Translations under genes and position numbers: made by a program | Source of the DNA: Collinsella ureilytica | GTDB lineage: Bacteria; Actinomycetota; Coriobacteriia; Coriobacteriales; Coriobacteriaceae | Assembly (NCBI RefSeq): GCF_019795105.1 | Contig: NZ_JAIMFO010000008.1 | Location: 1-64,000, forward strand | Length of the DNA stretch: 64,000 nucleotides | Direction: 5' to 3' | Shown: positions 7,470-17,185 of the stretch, one piece after another | Layout of the letters: each line of letters starts with the position of its first letter | Numbering within the stretch: position 1 is the first letter of the stretch | Notes under the pieces: model-generated | What the model saw: the letters and a program-made list of their open reading frames with translations, nothing else | What the model was told of the DNA's origin: nothing | Databases searched by the model: none

Positions 7470-8036
7470 CTAGTTATTGCTCTCGCTGTCCTTTTGGGGC
7501 TCTGCATCAAATGCGCCCTTAATTGGAGCGAGCAGCATGAGCATGTTACGACCTTCAAGCTTAGGCGCGCTCTCCACCGTGGCTACGTCTTTGAGGTCTT
7601 GGGCAAGACGCTCAAGTACGTTTAAGCCCTGCTCGGGATGGGCCATCTCACGACCACGGAACATGATGGTGATCTTAACGCGTGCCCCCCGCTTGAGGAA
7701 GCGCAGCACATGACCCTTTTTGGTCTCATAGTCACCAACGTCGATCTTGGGACGAAACTTCATCTCCTTGACCTCAACGCGGGACTGGTTCTTGCGCGCA
7801 GCCTTGGCCTTCATGGCCTGCTGGTACTTGAACTTGCCGTAATCCATGACCCTGCATACCGGGGGATCCGCATTGGGTGCAATCTCAACCAGGTCAAGTC
7901 CTTGATCATCTGCGATGCGCTGGGCATCACGGATACCAAAAAGACCAAGCTGGGAGCCATCTACCCCGATCAGACGACAGCTGTTCGCGGTGATCTCATC
8001 ATTAATGCGGGTGCCATCAGACTTAGCTATGTCCAT
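7470..8036 (-). CDS. infC: Translation initiation factor IF-3
   Basis: IF-3 binds the 30S subunit and checks start-codon and initiator-tRNA pairing. The N-domain begins TRINDEI and contains CRLIGVDGSQLG; the C-domain holds YGKFKYQQ, KEMKFRPKIDVGDYETK and MFRGREMAHPEQG. The coordinate given uses the first plausible ATG (8036). However, the Shine-Dalgarno GGAGG ends only one base before that ATG and is ideally placed, 7 bases, before the in-frame ATA codon two codons later (8030-8028). Non-canonical AUU/AUC/AUA starts are known for infC and underlie IF-3 autoregulation, so AUA at 8030 is probably the real start. Confidence 0.96.
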   Translation of the reverse strand: MDIAKSDGTRINDEITANSCRLIGVDGSQLGLFGIRDAQRIADDQGLDLVEIAPNADPPVCRVMDYGKFKYQQAMKAKAARKNQSRVEVKEMKFRPKIDVGDYETKKGHVLRFLKRGARVKITIMFRGREMAHPEQGLNVLERLAQDLKDVATVESAPKLEGRNMLMLLAPIKGAFDAEPQKDSESNN

Positions 8037-8064
8037 ACCTCCGTTCAAAACCTGCGTATACAAC

Positions 8065-8150
8065 AAAACCCGGAGCCATTCAGGCATCCGGGTCTCAAGC
8101 AACGGTGCACACACATAAGGTGATATACACAAATCAATTTGTATGAGACC
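8065..8150 (-). promoter_or_regulatory. infC leader with intrinsic terminator and competing stem (ribosomal-protein-leader-like attenuator)
   Basis: Read on the minus strand, an intrinsic terminator CCCGGA-(GCC/GGC)-TCCGGG (8092-8069) followed by TTTTGTTGT sits about 33 bases upstream of the infC start. Just before it GAGACC (8096-8091) overlaps the terminator's 5' arm and is complementary to GGTCTC at 8150-8145. Pairing of those two would compete with the terminator, the layout of a terminator/antiterminator switch. L20-responsive attenuation of infC-rpmI-rplT is known in Firmicutes; whether L20 is the ligand here is inference. Confidence 0.6.
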
Positions 8151-8324
8151 AGACAGCTACTGAACAGCGCCGAAAGGTGGGGGCGCGAAGCCCCGCTTTA
8201 GCTACCGCTTGCGCGGCACTGATGAATAGTACCATAGGTTCAGCGAGCCCTTGCCCATCTTTCACCGTTTCACCATGATACTGAGGCTTCCCATAGCGCT
8301 TGACTCGTGTATAATCCCGCTCAT

Positions 8325-8410
8325 GCCCGAGTGGCGGAACGGCAGACGCAGGGGACTCAAAATCCTCCGATGGCGACATCGTGTGAGTTCAAATCTCACC
8401 TCGGGCACCA
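8325..8410 (+). tRNA. tRNA-Leu (anticodon CAA)
   Basis: The 86-base gene begins GCCCGAG, pairs with CTCGGGC at its 3' end, and encodes its CCA. The anticodon loop CTCAAAA between GGGGA and TCCTC gives CAA, which reads UUG. A long variable arm and a TTCAAAT T-loop fit a class II leucine tRNA. A TATAAT box lies at 8310-8315, just upstream. Confidence 0.95.
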
Positions 8411-8437
8411 CCTCTTTACTTACATATGAATAGTAAA

Positions 8438-8478
8438 ACGTGGGCTACCCGGCGCATTCTTGCTTGGGTAGCCCACGT
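8438..8478 (-). terminator. Long terminator hairpin between tRNA-Leu and the aldolase gene
   Basis: ACGTGGGCTACCC (8438-8450) and GGGTAGCCCACGT (8466-8478) form a perfect 13-bp stem. On the minus strand it is followed by TTTTACT, which fits termination of the aldolase transcript 33 bases beyond its stop. It could also block the tRNA transcript from the other side. Confidence 0.75.
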
Positions 8479-8510
8479 GCAAAACAGCCTCGATAGACTC
8501 TCGATACGTC

Positions 8511-9377
8511 TTAGGCCTTATCTACCGAACCAAACTCAGCCATAAGCTCTTTGGTGCGAGCAACAATGGCATCGCGACCCGGCTTCAAGAGCTTGCGCGG
8601 ATCGAAGCCCTTGCCCTGACGTGCCTTGCCCGCCTCAACATACTCGCAGGTTGCATTCGCAAAGGCGATCTGCAGATCGGTGTTCACGTTGATTTTAGCA
8701 ACGCCCAAGCTAATGGCCTTCTGAATTTGATCAGCAGGGATGCCAGATCCACCATGCAAAACAATGGGAAGATCGCCCACGAGCGCCTTAATCTCGCTCA
8801 AGCGATCAAAGGACAGGCCAGCCCAGTTCTCAGGATAAACGCCATGAATATTGCCAATACCGCAAGCGAGGAAGTCTACGCCCAGCTCGGCAATCTTGCG
8901 GCACTCCTCAGGATCGGCAAGCTCACCGTTGGAGGTAATACCATCCTCTGTGCCACCAATGCCGCCAACCTCAGCCTCAACTGAGATTCCCTTAGAATGA
9001 GCCAGCTCAACGATCTCTGCCGTGCGAGAAAGATTGAGCTCAAAGGTCTCCTCATGTGAGCCGTCATACATGACCGACGTGAAGCCAGCCTTGATGCATG
9101 CATGGCAGTCATCAAAATTACCATGATCGAGGTGAAGTGCCACAGGAACGGTAAGCTCAAGAGCCTCAGCAGCGGCCTTTACCATAGAGGCACAGACCTG
9201 AAAGCCACCCATCCACTTTGCAGCGCCACCCGTGCACTGGATGATCAGCGGAGACTTTGCCTCCTCCGCTGCCTGAAAGATTGCAAGGGTCCACTCCAGA
9301 TTGTTAGTGTTGAAGGCTCCCAGAGCATACTTGCCTGCCTCTGCCTTCTTGAGCATCTCTGCGGCGTTAACCAGCAT
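8511..9377 (-). CDS. fba: Class II fructose-bisphosphate aldolase
   Basis: This zinc-dependent aldolase cleaves fructose-1,6-bisphosphate to two triose phosphates in glycolysis, and may also take tagatose bisphosphate. The protein has about 288 residues. Zinc-binding and catalytic segments are visible: LHLDHG near residue 80, EVGGIGGTEDG near 133, GNIHGVYP near 175, VLHGGSGIP near 206 and the INVNTDLQ stretch. The start is placed at ATG 9377, behind GGGAGGT spaced 5 bases; the longer open frame adds residues not found in the family. It is a single-gene unit with its own terminator. Confidence 0.95.
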   Translation of the reverse strand: MLVNAAEMLKKAEAGKYALGAFNTNNLEWTLAIFQAAEEAKSPLIIQCTGGAAKWMGGFQVCASMVKAAAEALELTVPVALHLDHGNFDDCHACIKAGFTSVMYDGSHEETFELNLSRTAEIVELAHSKGISVEAEVGGIGGTEDGITSNGELADPEECRKIAELGVDFLACGIGNIHGVYPENWAGLSFDRLSEIKALVGDLPIVLHGGSGIPADQIQKAISLGVAKINVNTDLQIAFANATCEYVEAGKARQGKGFDPRKLLKPGRDAIVARTKELMAEFGSVDKA

Positions 9378-9410
9378 AGCGACCTCCCGTGCGGAAGTTG
9401 ATTGGAACAC

Positions 9411-9722
9411 CCTCAGTTTACCACCTTGTACACATCGAGATACAGAGATCAGATGAACATCTAGGCATGACGCGTAGATATCGGAGATGTTCGCTTGGTG
9501 GAGAGGATTTCAGATCTACTGCTCGCTGTTTGCATGACGTGCCCCAACGTGTTCTTACAACAGCTGAACCCCTGAGCTCCCCCATCAAGGGGAAGACCGG
9601 ACATCACATCGAGGCGATCGTGCGGATGCCGCCGCTGCGTCTTCGACCACAGGTGCCGAATACACGAGGCCGTGCGGCAAGCATGAGGCCATGACTTGCT
9701 TTGCATGTCTGTCGAACACGGT
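9411..9722. other. Intergenic region without a recognised gene
   Basis: About 310 bases between the aldolase and the hydrolase gene. Open frames on both strands are short and lack ribosome sites. Several local inverted repeats are present, for example CCCCT/AGGGG around 9568-9592, so a small structured RNA is possible. I could not match it to tmRNA, RNase P, SRP or 6S RNA by eye. Confidence 0.3.
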
Positions 9723-10415
9723 CTAGATGTGGCACATAAAAGGATTCGATACCAACTCATCTGCAATAGTCGTGATCGGCCCGTGCCCAATCAGGCAAAC
9801 GGTATCTTGAGGAAGCACGCGTGCCATCTTTGCCAGTGATTTTTGAATCTCTGCCTCATCTCCGCCCTCTAGATCTGTTCTGCCGTGGCTGCCGGGAAAC
9901 AAGGTGTCTCCAACAAAGGCTACATTGCCAGCCTGAGCTGCAGAAAACAAGACAATGCCGCCTTTGGTATGGCCTGGTGTCTCTATGACTTGCAGACGCG
10001 CAGTGCCAACACAAAGCTCATCTCCTTCCCGAAGCAATCGATCAGGTGCCCCTGGATCCTCGGTGTGAATGCCCCAAAGCTCGCGCATAGATTCCAAAGC
10101 AGCCGGTATAAAAGCAGCGTCTTTTTCAGAGATGCAAAACGGGACATCCGCTCCCAACACGCGTCGCATGCCAGCGACTCCGCCAATATGGTCTGCATGA
10201 GCATGCGTTGCGATCAGCGCTCGAATATGTACGTGAGGATGTGCTTGGGCAAAATGACGAGCCAGCTCTACCCCATCGTGGGCAGGATCGATCACCACTG
10301 CTTCATCACCAGATACAACAAAGTATGTGTTGGTGCGAATCGGACCATTTTCTACACAGTCAATTTCAAGAGACCCCTGGGGGTGAAGATCAAGCACAAC
10401 GTCATCGTTTGACAC
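9723..10415 (-). CDS. Metallo-beta-lactamase-fold hydrolase (glyoxalase II-like)
   Basis: This protein of about 230 residues has the metal-binding signature THAHADHIGG near residue 75, a GHTKGG histidine near 150, a VGDTLFPGSHGR aspartate segment near 170, and the final GHGP histidine near 213. These are the ligands of a two-metal hydrolase of the glyoxalase II/YcbL type. The real substrate cannot be read from the sequence; S-lactoylglutathione is unlikely if the host lacks glutathione. The start is placed at GTG 10415 because AAGGAG lies 6 bases upstream. Confidence 0.85.
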   Translation of the reverse strand: MSNDDVVLDLHPQGSLEIDCVENGPIRTNTYFVVSGDEAVVIDPAHDGVELARHFAQAHPHVHIRALIATHAHADHIGGVAGMRRVLGADVPFCISEKDAAFIPAALESMRELWGIHTEDPGAPDRLLREGDELCVGTARLQVIETPGHTKGGIVLFSAAQAGNVAFVGDTLFPGSHGRTDLEGGDEAEIQKSLAKMARVLPQDTVCLIGHGPITTIADELVSNPFMCHI

Positions 10416-10453
10416 AGTCGCTCCTTTCAGGTTGCTATCTCCATACAAAGATA

Positions 10454-10478
10454 CCGCGCCTGAGTGTTTCAGACGCGG
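10454..10478 (-). terminator. Hairpin downstream of the adhesin pseudogene
   Basis: CCGCG (10454-10458) pairs with CGCGG (10474-10478), and CTGA with TCAG inside, with one mismatch. On the minus strand it is followed by TATCTTTG, a weak T-tract. It lies between the adhesin and hydrolase genes. Confidence 0.4.
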
Positions 10479-10534
10479 AATCAACAACTTTGTCGCTCCT
10501 CGAGCTGGCCGAGTGATAGGCGGAGATGAAAAGT

Positions 10535-13500
10535 CTACAACTCAGCTCCGCTGCGACGCCGAACGACCAATACAGCTCCAGCAGCCATGGTAAGCGCTCC
10601 TGCTGCAAGCATGCCTTGGATCAAAGAGCGATTGGCATCTCCGGTAGCCGCAAGGCGGTTGGTATGCTTCTTGCGCTTCTTCTTTGTCTTCTCAGGCTCG
10701 CCGGGCTTGCCAGGAATGGGCTTAAGCGTGTTTGTCAGCGTAAAGCCTGTGGCCATATCCCCTTCCACGGCACTGGTATAGCCAGCCGGTACCTCTTCGC
10801 TCACGGTGTAAACAAGGTCTTTGCCCGCAGCATCAACCAAGGGAAGATCTGAAAAGACGTCTGTCCAGCCATGCTCTTCAGAAAGAACAAGGGAATGATC
10901 AGTTGGCTCTCCGTTGGCCAGCAGGCGCACCACTACCGAATCTGGACGCTTGTTGAAACGGTTGTCTTTGTCAACCCAGCGCTTCACAACCTGAATATCC
11001 GTCTTCTTTACTGCGGCATTGGGAACCACAAGCGGGTCGGTAAACGATCCTGTGCCCGACGTACCCTCAGGAGCGGCCAAGACGCTATGAGCCGCATCGC
11101 TTACATCTATTCGAATCGCTTCAGTCAGCTGAATGCAGGCATCGGGAGCCTTCACTTCCTTGATTTCAACCACATCAGGAGCCAGGTTGCTGAAGTAGAC
11201 TATGCCCTTGCTATCGCTTACGGCGTGTATCACCGTACCATCGGCATCGTTGCAGCTAAAAACAGCTCCAGCTAAAGGCGTGCCCTCGGTATCAACCTTC
11301 TTGATTACCACATACGGTCTTCCACTAATCTGAGCAAAGGCAGCATAGTCGGCAATCCGCAAGCTTCCCTCACCTGCGGCTCCGGGGCGCGTTGCGCCCG
11401 CCCAAACCTCAACATGATTGGTGATTGAGGTAGCTTGAGGGTTTACCAAGAGAATGCCGGTATCGTACATCACGCGATACTTGAGCGGCTTTTTACCTGC
11501 AGGCGTATCGGGCAAGGTGAAGTATATGCAGTAATCAGCTGGATCGTACCTCACACCCACTTCATCTTGTCCAGGCTTTCCAGCAACCGGCTTGGCTACA
11601 AAGGAGGTATTCTCCTCCATCATTTCGTATGTGCCATCATCGCGCATGGTAGTATAGGCGGTGATCTTAAAGTTTGAAAGATCAACCTCCCCCTGAGCAT
11701 TCAGCGAAATCGTTATATTCTCATCCAAGACGTCCTTAATAACGACGTCGCTAAACACCTCTTCAACGGGGGTATACAAGAACATCCAACCCAGGTTTGA
11801 ACTCTTAACAATTGGCTTGTCCTTGGTCATCAAATGATGAGCAAGCTCTGCCTTACCAGAAGAATCAGCAAGATGCTCCCCTGCTGCCGAGAGTGAAACC
11901 TTATTGATCAGCTCAATCTTTTTATCCTGAGGAGTTGCTTCATACAGCGATCGGAAAGCCTCATCAGAAAGTTTGACCTTGATCACAATAAAGTATGGCT
12001 TGCCATCATAGCCGTTAAAGCTTCAGGTGAGATCATCTTTATTAAAGCTAACGCGAGCATCTGCAGGCTGAACGCGCCGCCGCGCATCTCCAGAACCTGA
12101 AAGTGTTGCAAAGGCAGGGGAATCCGGAGACGAAATACTTTTGTCGATATGGGCGAAACTGGAGGGCTGAGCCTCATACAGAGCAAAGAACTCTGAGCCA
12201 CCCTCGGCAAGCGGAACTAAGCTGCATCCTTCTGACAAACTATCTTTGATCGTAAGCTGATCAAACGTTGCTGGATCCTTGCCGGTTGCTTGCGCATAAT
12301 CTGCAAGATCGATTCCATCTGGATTCACATCAATTCTGAAATACGCCGTGTGATCGCGATAGTTAAAGGTGCGGTTTTTATCTCCCAACGGCTTATTCGT
12401 AACAAAGTCTCGATACGGACTTTCCCATCCGCTTCTGCTCACCTGATCTAGTTTGGAAAGATCGGTGTCAAACTCCATGGCATACTTAGACAAGATCCTG
12501 CCTTCGGTATCGACTACTCCCGATGCAGGTATTGCCTTAAGCGTTTTGCCTGAGCCGATCGTCAAAATCTCTGTATTGATATAGCGCCCGTCATACTCAC
12601 CTGTTGGCGAGGCCTTCACCTGATCAAAAAGGTCACGGATGCGTGTTTGGAACTCAAGCACATAGGTGGCAGATTCGGTAAAGCCACCCTTCTGCACGAG
12701 CTCACCCACCTGGTTGCCCGCAGCATTTAAAACCGGCATCACCTGCGTATCGAGCATTACATCATGTGCCCCATCGCCAGTCGTCCGAGCTTTCAGCGAA
12801 CCGGGCACCCACGATTGACAGAGGTTCGCACGAGGCCCTACCTGCTCACTTTTCATGAGCTCATCAAAGGTTCCCTCAGGCAGGTCACTCGCTACATGCA
12901 AGCCCTGCTCAGCCTTGAGAGCATCACGGTCTCCGTAATAGAAAAACTCATATACAAATCGATTCTCTGAAGGAAGCGCAGCATTCAGCCGCACCTCCAC
13001 CTGCCAGGGCAGCTTGCCTTGGTTCAAAGAACCAACACCATAGGCCTTAAGCGCCTTTTTAGAAATTGAGCCCACGCCATCATAGGTGGAAATCGTAGAT
13101 GGATAGATAACTGATGAGCAGGTATGAGCCTCACAGGTATTTTTCAACGGACCAATTTCGGTATCTTTATCAAAGACGAGCTTCACGGTGAAACGATAGA
13201 TACCGCGCAGGTCACGTACGAAGAACCAGTGATTATTCAAAGCCGTATAGGTATCGCCAGGCTTGGCGGGAGCCGTGCCATCATGCCACGCATCGCCGAG
13301 GTCATACACGGGCTTGGTATAGGCAGAAAGATCGGGACAGGTACCGTCTTATCAGCCGGGAAACTCGGGAACGAGCGAGCAGCTGCCGGATCGAGCGTCT
13401 CTACAGCTACGACCTGCCAGCTATCCTTCTCGCCACTTATGCTCTGCTCGGCAACCAGCTCAATGCGCTTAGGCGCTGTTTGTCCCACGCGCTCTGCGCT

Positions 13501-14685
13501 TAAGATGTCTCCAATCCACGTTGGACCAAAACTTTGATAGGGAGCGCCCGCAGCAATCGTCCACATGAGAGACTGCTCACCAGAGCCCGCGTCAACACGA
13601 GCAGCGGTGAGTGACTTAGAAATGCTCAGCGGCCGGTTCACTTGAACTGTGGCTTTTGCCTCTTGTGCATCTTGGTTTTCAACCTCAAGGCGGGCAGTAT
13701 TGCTCACCTTTTGCGTAACATCAGGCTCTGCCACCCGTGTAGAAAATGAAATCTTAGCCTGGGTCTTACCAAAATCTTTCGGGAAGGCATACCGAAGCCC
13801 TTGTGTAGCTGGATCAACAACCTCATCATCGGTGAGCGCTTGATCGTTCAGCTTAAACGACTCTGGGATAAAAGCACCTACGTTTGAGAGATCGTCTTTG
13901 AACGTTTCTTTTGCGAGCGCTACGCCCTTATTTTTATCGTTTCGTTTATTGATGGTCACTTCCCAATCAATTTGATCTCGCTTGGCAGGGTCTGCAACGC
14001 GACCACGCTTGTTGATGAAATACGAGAGCCTCTCTTCCACCGTAGGGAAGTGATAGGTCTTATCAAAAATCGTAATCAGACGAGCGTCTGATCTCCCGGG
14101 ACTGAACCAGCATCAGCTGCGGCTTTAAAATACCCTTTAAAGGTGAACTACAATGTCTTTGCGGCCGTCAGTTTCGTAGGAAAACTCGCCATTCGGGTCA
14201 TGAAATAGCATCTTGGCACGAATGGGCTCCCCATCCTTTTGCAGAAGTTCAATGGTGCCGATTCTCATGCCATGCTCGGGCTGGCCAGGAGCGCTCACAT
14301 AGACCGGGAGACTTCTGCCCGAAGCATCTTGTGCCAAGAAGTTCTTGCCCAGATCAAAGAAGGCATAGTCTCCATCGTCGACCTGCTGGGACACGTCAGC
14401 GATACCATTGGCAACCGGAGTTCCGATCAAGTTATTTTTGATGATCGGGAAGGTGAAGCTCACCTCAACCTCAAAGCTCTTGTCTGGATCAATGACCTCA
14501 GTAACAGGATTACCGTTTTGGGTAACCTTGCTCTCTACGATCTTGATCACCGATGAGCGATCGGCTCCTGCGTCTTGAGCTCGAGCAAAGCTCGCGCGAC
14601 CAGGGAGTAGCACTCCGATCAATCCCAATAACAAAACGAGAACAGGCGTAATGCTCGCAACGCTTCCCCGCAACCGTGAACCCAT
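10535..14685 (-). pseudogene. Broken large CnaB-domain surface adhesin/pilin with LAATG sorting signal
   Basis: Four consecutive fragments together encode one wall-anchored surface protein of about 1380 residues. The N-terminal fragment (14137-14685) has a signal peptide (SITPVLVLLLGLIGVLLPG). The middle fragments (13237-14040 and 12023-13309) are beta-rich adhesin sequence. The last (10535-11986) has two CnaB/SpaA-like domains, a linker, the sorting motif LAATG, a hydrophobic helix and an RRR tail. Lesions: a one-base gain near 14148, a compensating one-base loss near 14070-14095, a one-base loss near 13345, and an in-frame TGA at 12023-12025 where the reading otherwise continues (NKDDLT-stop-SFNGYDGK). 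LAXTG is the class E sortase motif of Actinobacteria. Sequencing error is the alternative to decay. Confidence 0.85.
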
Positions 14686-14830
14686 GATGCTCCTTTACTC
14701 ACTAAGATGCGCAACTTCTGATATACACAGACTTACCACAATTGGCACTGGTATAAAGCAACACACCTGTCTTGTATAAGGCGCCTGGATAAAGAGCTGG
14801 ATTATTGGGAAATACGGGCTTTTGAGCCGC

Positions 14831-15568
14831 TTATTGAATACCTAAACGTGCCTTCACCTCAGGAGCACGACGGCGAGAAACGGGCACCTTGGCGTCAATC
14901 CGATCAAGCCGAAGCTCCATAAGGCCACCGCGCACAACCTCGATGTCGTGAATATCATCAACGTTGACCAAATAGCTCCGATGCACCCGCAAGAATCCGT
15001 CCGGGGCGAGCCGACGCTCCAAGCCAGAAATTGATTCATTAACCAGATATTCCCCGCCCGGGCACATGACTGCCGAATAATCAGTTCGAGCCTCTACATA
15101 GCAAATATCGCTCACCGGAATAAACGCCCGTGTTGCACCGCGCTCCACCGCCAACCGACGTGGGCGATCCTCAGAAGCCGGAACTCGGCGCGCAGAGACC
15201 TCAATCGCTACGCGATCGAGCGCCTTTGCCAAACGGCTCGACTCAACTGGCTTCAAAATATAGTCCACCGCATCGAGTTCAAAGGCATCAACTGCATGTT
15301 CAGAAAATGCCGTAACAAACACAACCGCAGGTGGTACCCGTAGGTTCTTTAAGGCCTCGGCAAGCTTGATTCCGCTCATACCTGGCATTTGTATATCGAG
15401 GAACAACACGTCGGGTCGATGTGCCAAGACATGCTCCACTGCCTCGGTTCCATTTCCCGCCTCTGCAACCTCGCCGATCCGGCTATCCTGCTCAAGCAGA
15501 TAGCGCAACTCAGCTCTAATGGGAGGCTCATCATCAACGATCAAGACGCTCAGCAATTTGCTGGTCAA
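14831..15568 (-). CDS. LytTR-family response regulator
   Basis: This 245-residue regulator has a receiver domain (VLIVDDEPP at the N-terminus, phospho-accepting Asp about residue 58 in LFLDIQMPG, Lys in YILKPVE) and a C-terminal LytTR DNA-binding domain (RVHRSYLVNVDDIHDIE). Such proteins bind direct repeats in promoters of surface-protein or peptide genes. Translation starts at TTG behind GGGGAG. It is the second gene of a two-component operon and lies next to the adhesin gene, making that adhesin a plausible former target. Confidence 0.93.
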   Translation of the reverse strand: MTSKLLSVLIVDDEPPIRAELRYLLEQDSRIGEVAEAGNGTEAVEHVLAHRPDVLFLDIQMPGMSGIKLAEALKNLRVPPAVVFVTAFSEHAVDAFELDAVDYILKPVESSRLAKALDRVAIEVSARRVPASEDRPRRLAVERGATRAFIPVSDICYVEARTDYSAVMCPGGEYLVNESISGLERRLAPDGFLRVHRSYLVNVDDIHDIEVVRGGLMELRLDRIDAKVPVSRRRAPEVKARLGIQ

Positions 15569-15650
15569 AGTGGTTCTCCCCTTTCGTGGCAGTGTCCTGG
15601 CTTACCTTCTTGGCACTTCCTCACCAGGAAAAGAAGTGCGCTACACCTCA

Positions 15651-17060
15651 TCAAGCTCCAGATTGGCGCATCGATCGGCCGGGCTCTTGTGGCGCGCCCA
15701 CCAACTCAACCGTTACACGGGTTCCAATCCCTTCCCGAGACTCCACACGAATACCTGACTCCTCGCCAAAGAAGAGATGAATCCGCATCAAAACATTTGA
15801 AAGCGCCAGGCCACACCCATGCTTTACTGAGCCGTCTGCGGTAACCGTTGGCGGCTCATCAACCGCACGGGAGCGGGGATCAAAGAGGTGAGCAAGAACT
15901 TCTTCGCTCATGCCAATGCCATCATCAGACACCGTAATCTCGACGCCCCATTCCATGATGCGAGCCTCAATTGCAATGGTCAAAGGCTCGGTCTCGCGCA
16001 TGGCATGCTTAATGCAGTTTTCCAAGAGCGGCTGCAAAATAAAGGGAGGCACAATACGATCCATGGCCTCCTCATCAATATTGGCGCGCACCTTCAAACG
16101 GGCATCCCCATAGCGCGCTCGCATGAGATTAATGTAGCGAACACCCTGCTCAATCTCGTGCTCCAAGCTGGTGAGCTGTTCAGAATCAGACAAGGTCTGG
16201 CGGTAGTAATTTGAAAAGTCGATGAGCAGAGAGCGGGCTTTTTCTGGCTCGGTACGCACGAGCGAAACGATGGTACCGATGGTATTAAAGAGAAAATGAG
16301 GGTCAACCTGGGACTGTAGAGCTCGCAACTCAACACGGGCTGATGCCTCAGACTGACGCTCGAGCTCAAAACTTGCCAACTGGGCTGAGATGAGGTCTGC
16401 AAATCCAGTTGCGAGCGCCGTTTGGCGCATATCAATATTGTTGAAGCGCGGATAGTAAAACTCCATGGTTCCCATGCAGGTACCGCCCACAATCAGAGGA
16501 GCTGCAATACCGGCACCGAGATGGGGAAAAAACTGACGATCCTCACTGCCAATATCACGGGAGAAGGCACTCACCCGCTGACTTTCAATGACCTCAAGGG
16601 TATTTTGCAAAATGACGCGCTGTCCTATGGGGCAACGATCAGAATCTTCACCCCAGCTTGCAAGCACTCGATGCCCATCGGTGATACACATGGCAGACGC
16701 CATGGTCTCAGGCAAAATAATTTGGCAGGTATCAAGAGCGGTTTCGGGCGTCAAGCCGTGGCGCGTATACATAAAGATCTTGGACGCGATTGCCAAGGTT
16801 CGATCCGTTGCGCTTGAGGTGAGGTCATCCGGAATCACAAAGACATAAGAGAAAAAGAAGCAGAGCAGCACCAAACCTGCAATGGTCAGTACCGCAGGAA
16901 CAGGATTGGGAACCTCGGCCACAATATCCCAAACCAACAACACGAAGAGCATGGGTACACAAAGCCCGAGCAAGACCGTCATCACAAACTGAGCCGATCC
17001 CAATACCTTTGTGGGATTTAAGCGCTTAGGAAAGCGAATAGGATTTGGCAGATCGGACAT
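15651..17060 (-). CDS. LytS/YehU-type sensor histidine kinase
   Basis: This membrane kinase of about 469 residues has two N-terminal membrane helices (about residues 22-45 and 58-76), a GAF-like sensory region (about 95-230) and a HisKA-like core of the LytS class with QSQVDPHFLFNT, where the phosphorylated histidine is about residue 255. An HATPase domain follows, with NCIKHAM, DDGIGM and GCGLALSNV. The start is the ATG at 17060, behind GAGGAG; the longer frame adds a cysteine-rich stretch without homology. It should phosphorylate the LytTR regulator encoded 82 bases downstream. Confidence 0.93.
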   Translation of the reverse strand: MSDLPNPIRFPKRLNPTKVLGSAQFVMTVLLGLCVPMLFVLLVWDIVAEVPNPVPAVLTIAGLVLLCFFFSYVFVIPDDLTSSATDRTLAIASKIFMYTRHGLTPETALDTCQIILPETMASAMCITDGHRVLASWGEDSDRCPIGQRVILQNTLEVIESQRVSAFSRDIGSEDRQFFPHLGAGIAAPLIVGGTCMGTMEFYYPRFNNIDMRQTALATGFADLISAQLASFELERQSEASARVELRALQSQVDPHFLFNTIGTIVSLVRTEPEKARSLLIDFSNYYRQTLSDSEQLTSLEHEIEQGVRYINLMRARYGDARLKVRANIDEEAMDRIVPPFILQPLLENCIKHAMRETEPLTIAIEARIMEWGVEITVSDDGIGMSEEVLAHLFDPRSRAVDEPPTVTADGSVKHGCGLALSNVLMRIHLFFGEESGIRVESREGIGTRVTVELVGAPQEPGRSMRQSGA

Positions 17061-17185
17061 CGATGCTCCTCGAGATGAATACGACTCCACTTCCATACAA
17101 CAGGCAGATGAGTCTGCCTGCACCTATGCCTCAAGGCTTGCCCACACGCGCAGACGAAGCCTTGAGGCAGGTGTCGTAAGCGGAC

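Noticed and set aside
8301-8315. TTGACT followed by TATAAT as a tRNA-Leu promoter pair
   Set aside because: The two boxes are only about four bases apart, so they cannot be a -35/-10 pair; only TATAAT was kept as a possible -10.
9411-9722. tmRNA, RNase P RNA, SRP RNA or 6S RNA
   Set aside because: None of their conserved core sequences could be recognised on either strand.
10535-14685. UGA recoding to tryptophan as a genome-wide code change
   Set aside because: Only one internal TGA is seen, other genes in the window use TGA as a normal stop, and the same gene has frameshifts that recoding would not repair.
10535-17060. Insertion sequence or prophage as the cause of the adhesin breakage
   Set aside because: No transposase, integrase or terminal inverted repeats were found; the lesions are point changes and one-base indels.
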